Shown: piece by piece, positions 6,196 through 7,652 of the stretch
How the letters are laid out: every line of letters starts with the position of its first letter
How positions within the stretch are numbered: position 1 is the first letter of the stretch
DNA from: Gammaproteobacteria bacterium
Lineage (GTDB): Bacteria; Pseudomonadota; Gammaproteobacteria; Nitrosococcales; Methylophagaceae
DNA: 7,652 bases
Assembly (NCBI GenBank): GCA_003645385.1
Contig: QNEY01000074.1
Span: forward strand, 1-7,652
Direction: 5' to 3'
Notes under the pieces: generated by a model
What the model was told of the DNA's origin: nothing
The model's database searches: none
What the model saw: the letters and a program-made list of their open reading frames with translations, nothing else
Translations under genes and position numbers: made by a program

Positions 6196-7652
6196 TTATG
6201 TTTTATGATGAACACGGTTATATACGTTGAACTTACCAGTTGGTGTGGTCAAACCTTTAATGCGTGCAATCTCTTCAAGAGTTTTAGCATCATAGATTAC
6301 GATTTCACCGGTTGGGTTTTTATTGTCAGTGCGGTTCCAGACAGAAACCCAGACTTCAGTTCCACCCTTGTTAAACTCCATATGAAGCGCCACTTTACCC
6401 TTTTCTTCAGTAACACGGATTGTTTTCACTATTTCACCCGTCTTCTTACTGATAACTTGTACACTTTGTTGTACTTCTGGTTCAGGATGTTTCAGTTGAT
6501 CCGCCCAATAATAATCAGAATTCTCATGAGTACGGATAAATGCGCCTGCTCCATCAGTTTCAACTTCATAACACATTTTCCATGCTTGATCAGGATGTCC
6601 TTCAGGATCATTACCCCAAACAGAGACAAGCCCAACACCTAGGTGAGTTGTTCCTGCAACAGGCCCGCATTTAGGATCAATCCAGTTGGCACCAGGGCCT
6701 GGATGAGGAAGTTTATCTACATCAATCATTGCTTCTAAAGAACCGCCATCTTTGGTATCAATGATAACCATTTTCTTAGAGGCATTAGCTGCGATTTGGA
6801 AGTAACGACCAGTCGGGTCATAGAATCCATCATGCAAGAATTTAGCAGAGTTAATTTGCTTAATATCGAGAGCATCGAGATCTTTATAACCTACTTGCCA
6901 CATTTGACCTAACTCTTTAGCAGCAATTAAGAATGATGATTCATTTGGGTTAGTATAAATTGCAGCAACACGTGACTCTTCAACATATTCACCATCAACA
7001 TTCATACCACGAGTAGAAACCACTTTAACTGGTTTCATAGTCTCAGCATCAGTAATTACAAAATGAGGAGGCCAATAACCACCAGCAATAACATATTTAC
7101 CATCACCAGAAACTGCTACGTCACGGGCATCATAGGCTATTTGTGTTTCTGCCACTAACATTTTGTCAGGTGTTTGCCATAAATCAAATTTATTAAGTTT
7201 GCCATCACGACCGATTGAATACCAAAAACGGCCAGCAACATCATTAGACTTATCGACATTGTGGTGCTCTTGTCCTTTAATAACGTGTACCGCATAACCG
7301 GCATCAAGATGTGCATAAATCTCATGCTTATCGCCATCAATAATGGCAACTTTACCTGCATCACGCTCGATAACAACAAAGAAATTTTCCCAGTTACGAT
7401 CATGCATCGGTTTCGTAGGATAATCTTTAGGCTCAATATAAACCTTCGTACGTGACTGCATTAATTCAAGGGACATTTCAGGTGGAATAGGCGGTTCTAA
7501 CTGAATGTAAGTTGCCATCATTTTAATTTCATCTTTAGAGAAGATGTCATTAAAGTTATTCATTCCACCTTCAGTACCATAAGTCAGGATTTTCTCAAGA
7601 CGAGCCTGACCTTTTTTTATCGTATTTATAGGCTCAAGGCTCTTACCAGTAG
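6196..7652 (-). CDS. nirS: Cytochrome cd1 nitrite reductase NirS (5' end cut by right window edge)
   Basis: NirS is the periplasmic homodimeric enzyme that reduces nitrite to nitric oxide using haem c and haem d1. The frame is open for 484 codons from the right edge to the stop at 6196. The visible part starts TGKSLEPINTIKKG, just after where the haem c CXXCH would lie, so roughly 60-90 residues with the signal peptide are outside. The ATG at 7563 is not the start: it encodes the Met of GGMNNF, where relatives have their haem c methionine. Counting from that Met, the d1 propeller shows the proximal ligand His93 (GYAVH), the active-site histidines His244 (FLHDG) and His287 (PHPGPGAN), Arg67 in ERDAG, and GGYWPPHF at 161-168. 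The end TPTGKFNVYN is typical. Both active-site histidines and this architecture favour NirS over NirF or NirN. Confidence 0.95.
   Translation of the reverse strand, partial: TGKSLEPINTIKKGQARLEKILTYGTEGGMNNFNDIFSKDEIKMMATYIQLEPPIPPEMSLELMQSRTKVYIEPKDYPTKPMHDRNWENFFVVIERDAGKVAIIDGDKHEIYAHLDAGYAVHVIKGQEHHNVDKSNDVAGRFWYSIGRDGKLNKFDLWQTPDKMLVAETQIAYDARDVAVSGDGKYVIAGGYWPPHFVITDAETMKPVKVVSTRGMNVDGEYVEESRVAAIYTNPNESSFLIAAKELGQMWQVGYKDLDALDIKQINSAKFLHDGFYDPTGRYFQIAANASKKMVIIDTKDGGSLEAMIDVDKLPHPGPGANWIDPKCGPVAGTTHLGVGLVSVWGNDPEGHPDQAWKMCYEVETDGAGAFIRTHENSDYYWADQLKHPEPEVQQSVQVISKKTGEIVKTIRVTEEKGKVALHMEFNKGGTEVWVSVWNRTDNKNPTGEIVIYDAKTLEEIARIKGLTTPTGKFNVYNRVHHKT

Noticed and set aside
6205..6642. Plus-strand open frame of 145 codons antisense to nirS
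   Set aside because: It is rich in Phe, Ile, Cys and Ser, as expected from reading a conserved gene backwards, and has no family resemblance.
7155..7436. Minus-strand 93-codon open frame in another phase within nirS
   Set aside because: It fully overlaps the conserved d1 domain of NirS in a different frame; the Met/Leu-rich composition is a frame artefact.

Overview
The window looks like chromosomal DNA from a gammaproteobacterium with an A+T-rich genome (roughly 40% G+C by eye). An outer-membrane phospholipase A, a YgfZ protein with an adjacent YgfX-like gene, and a Tas-type aldo-keto reductase are typical of that class. A cytochrome cd1 nitrite reductase shows capacity for anaerobic respiration of nitrite to nitric oxide. 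The genus cannot be named from the sequence alone.

Layout, left to right. At the left edge is the first 33 codons of a minus-strand membrane protein that resembles YgfX. It diverges from ygfZ (plus), an iron-sulfur cluster maintenance protein. ygfZ converges on a minus-strand aldo-keto reductase (tas) with only 25 bases between their stops. A divergent A+T-rich gap leads to a plus-strand small lipoprotein that looks DUF2846-like. This converges on minus-strand pldA. Behind the pldA start lies a 246-base gap that contains an unexplained 68-codon open frame on the minus strand, without a usable upstream start, and a TATAAT box that probably drives pldA.

The right half is respiratory. A 584-residue membrane-anchored multiheme cytochrome (minus) joins a tetraheme NapC/NirT module to an ethylbenzene-dehydrogenase-type haem-binding module. 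Immediately upstream of it on the same strand is nirS, cut by the right edge: its frame runs open to base 7652, and the first ATG in view (7563) is an internal methionine, not the start. A strong intrinsic terminator sits between nirS and the cytochrome gene.

The likely joint function, by inference, is that the NapC/NirT module takes electrons from membrane quinol and passes them in the periplasm, directly or through the C-terminal haem module, to NirS. The fused cytochrome next to nirS is the most interesting object in the window. The left half is ordinary housekeeping and envelope genes.
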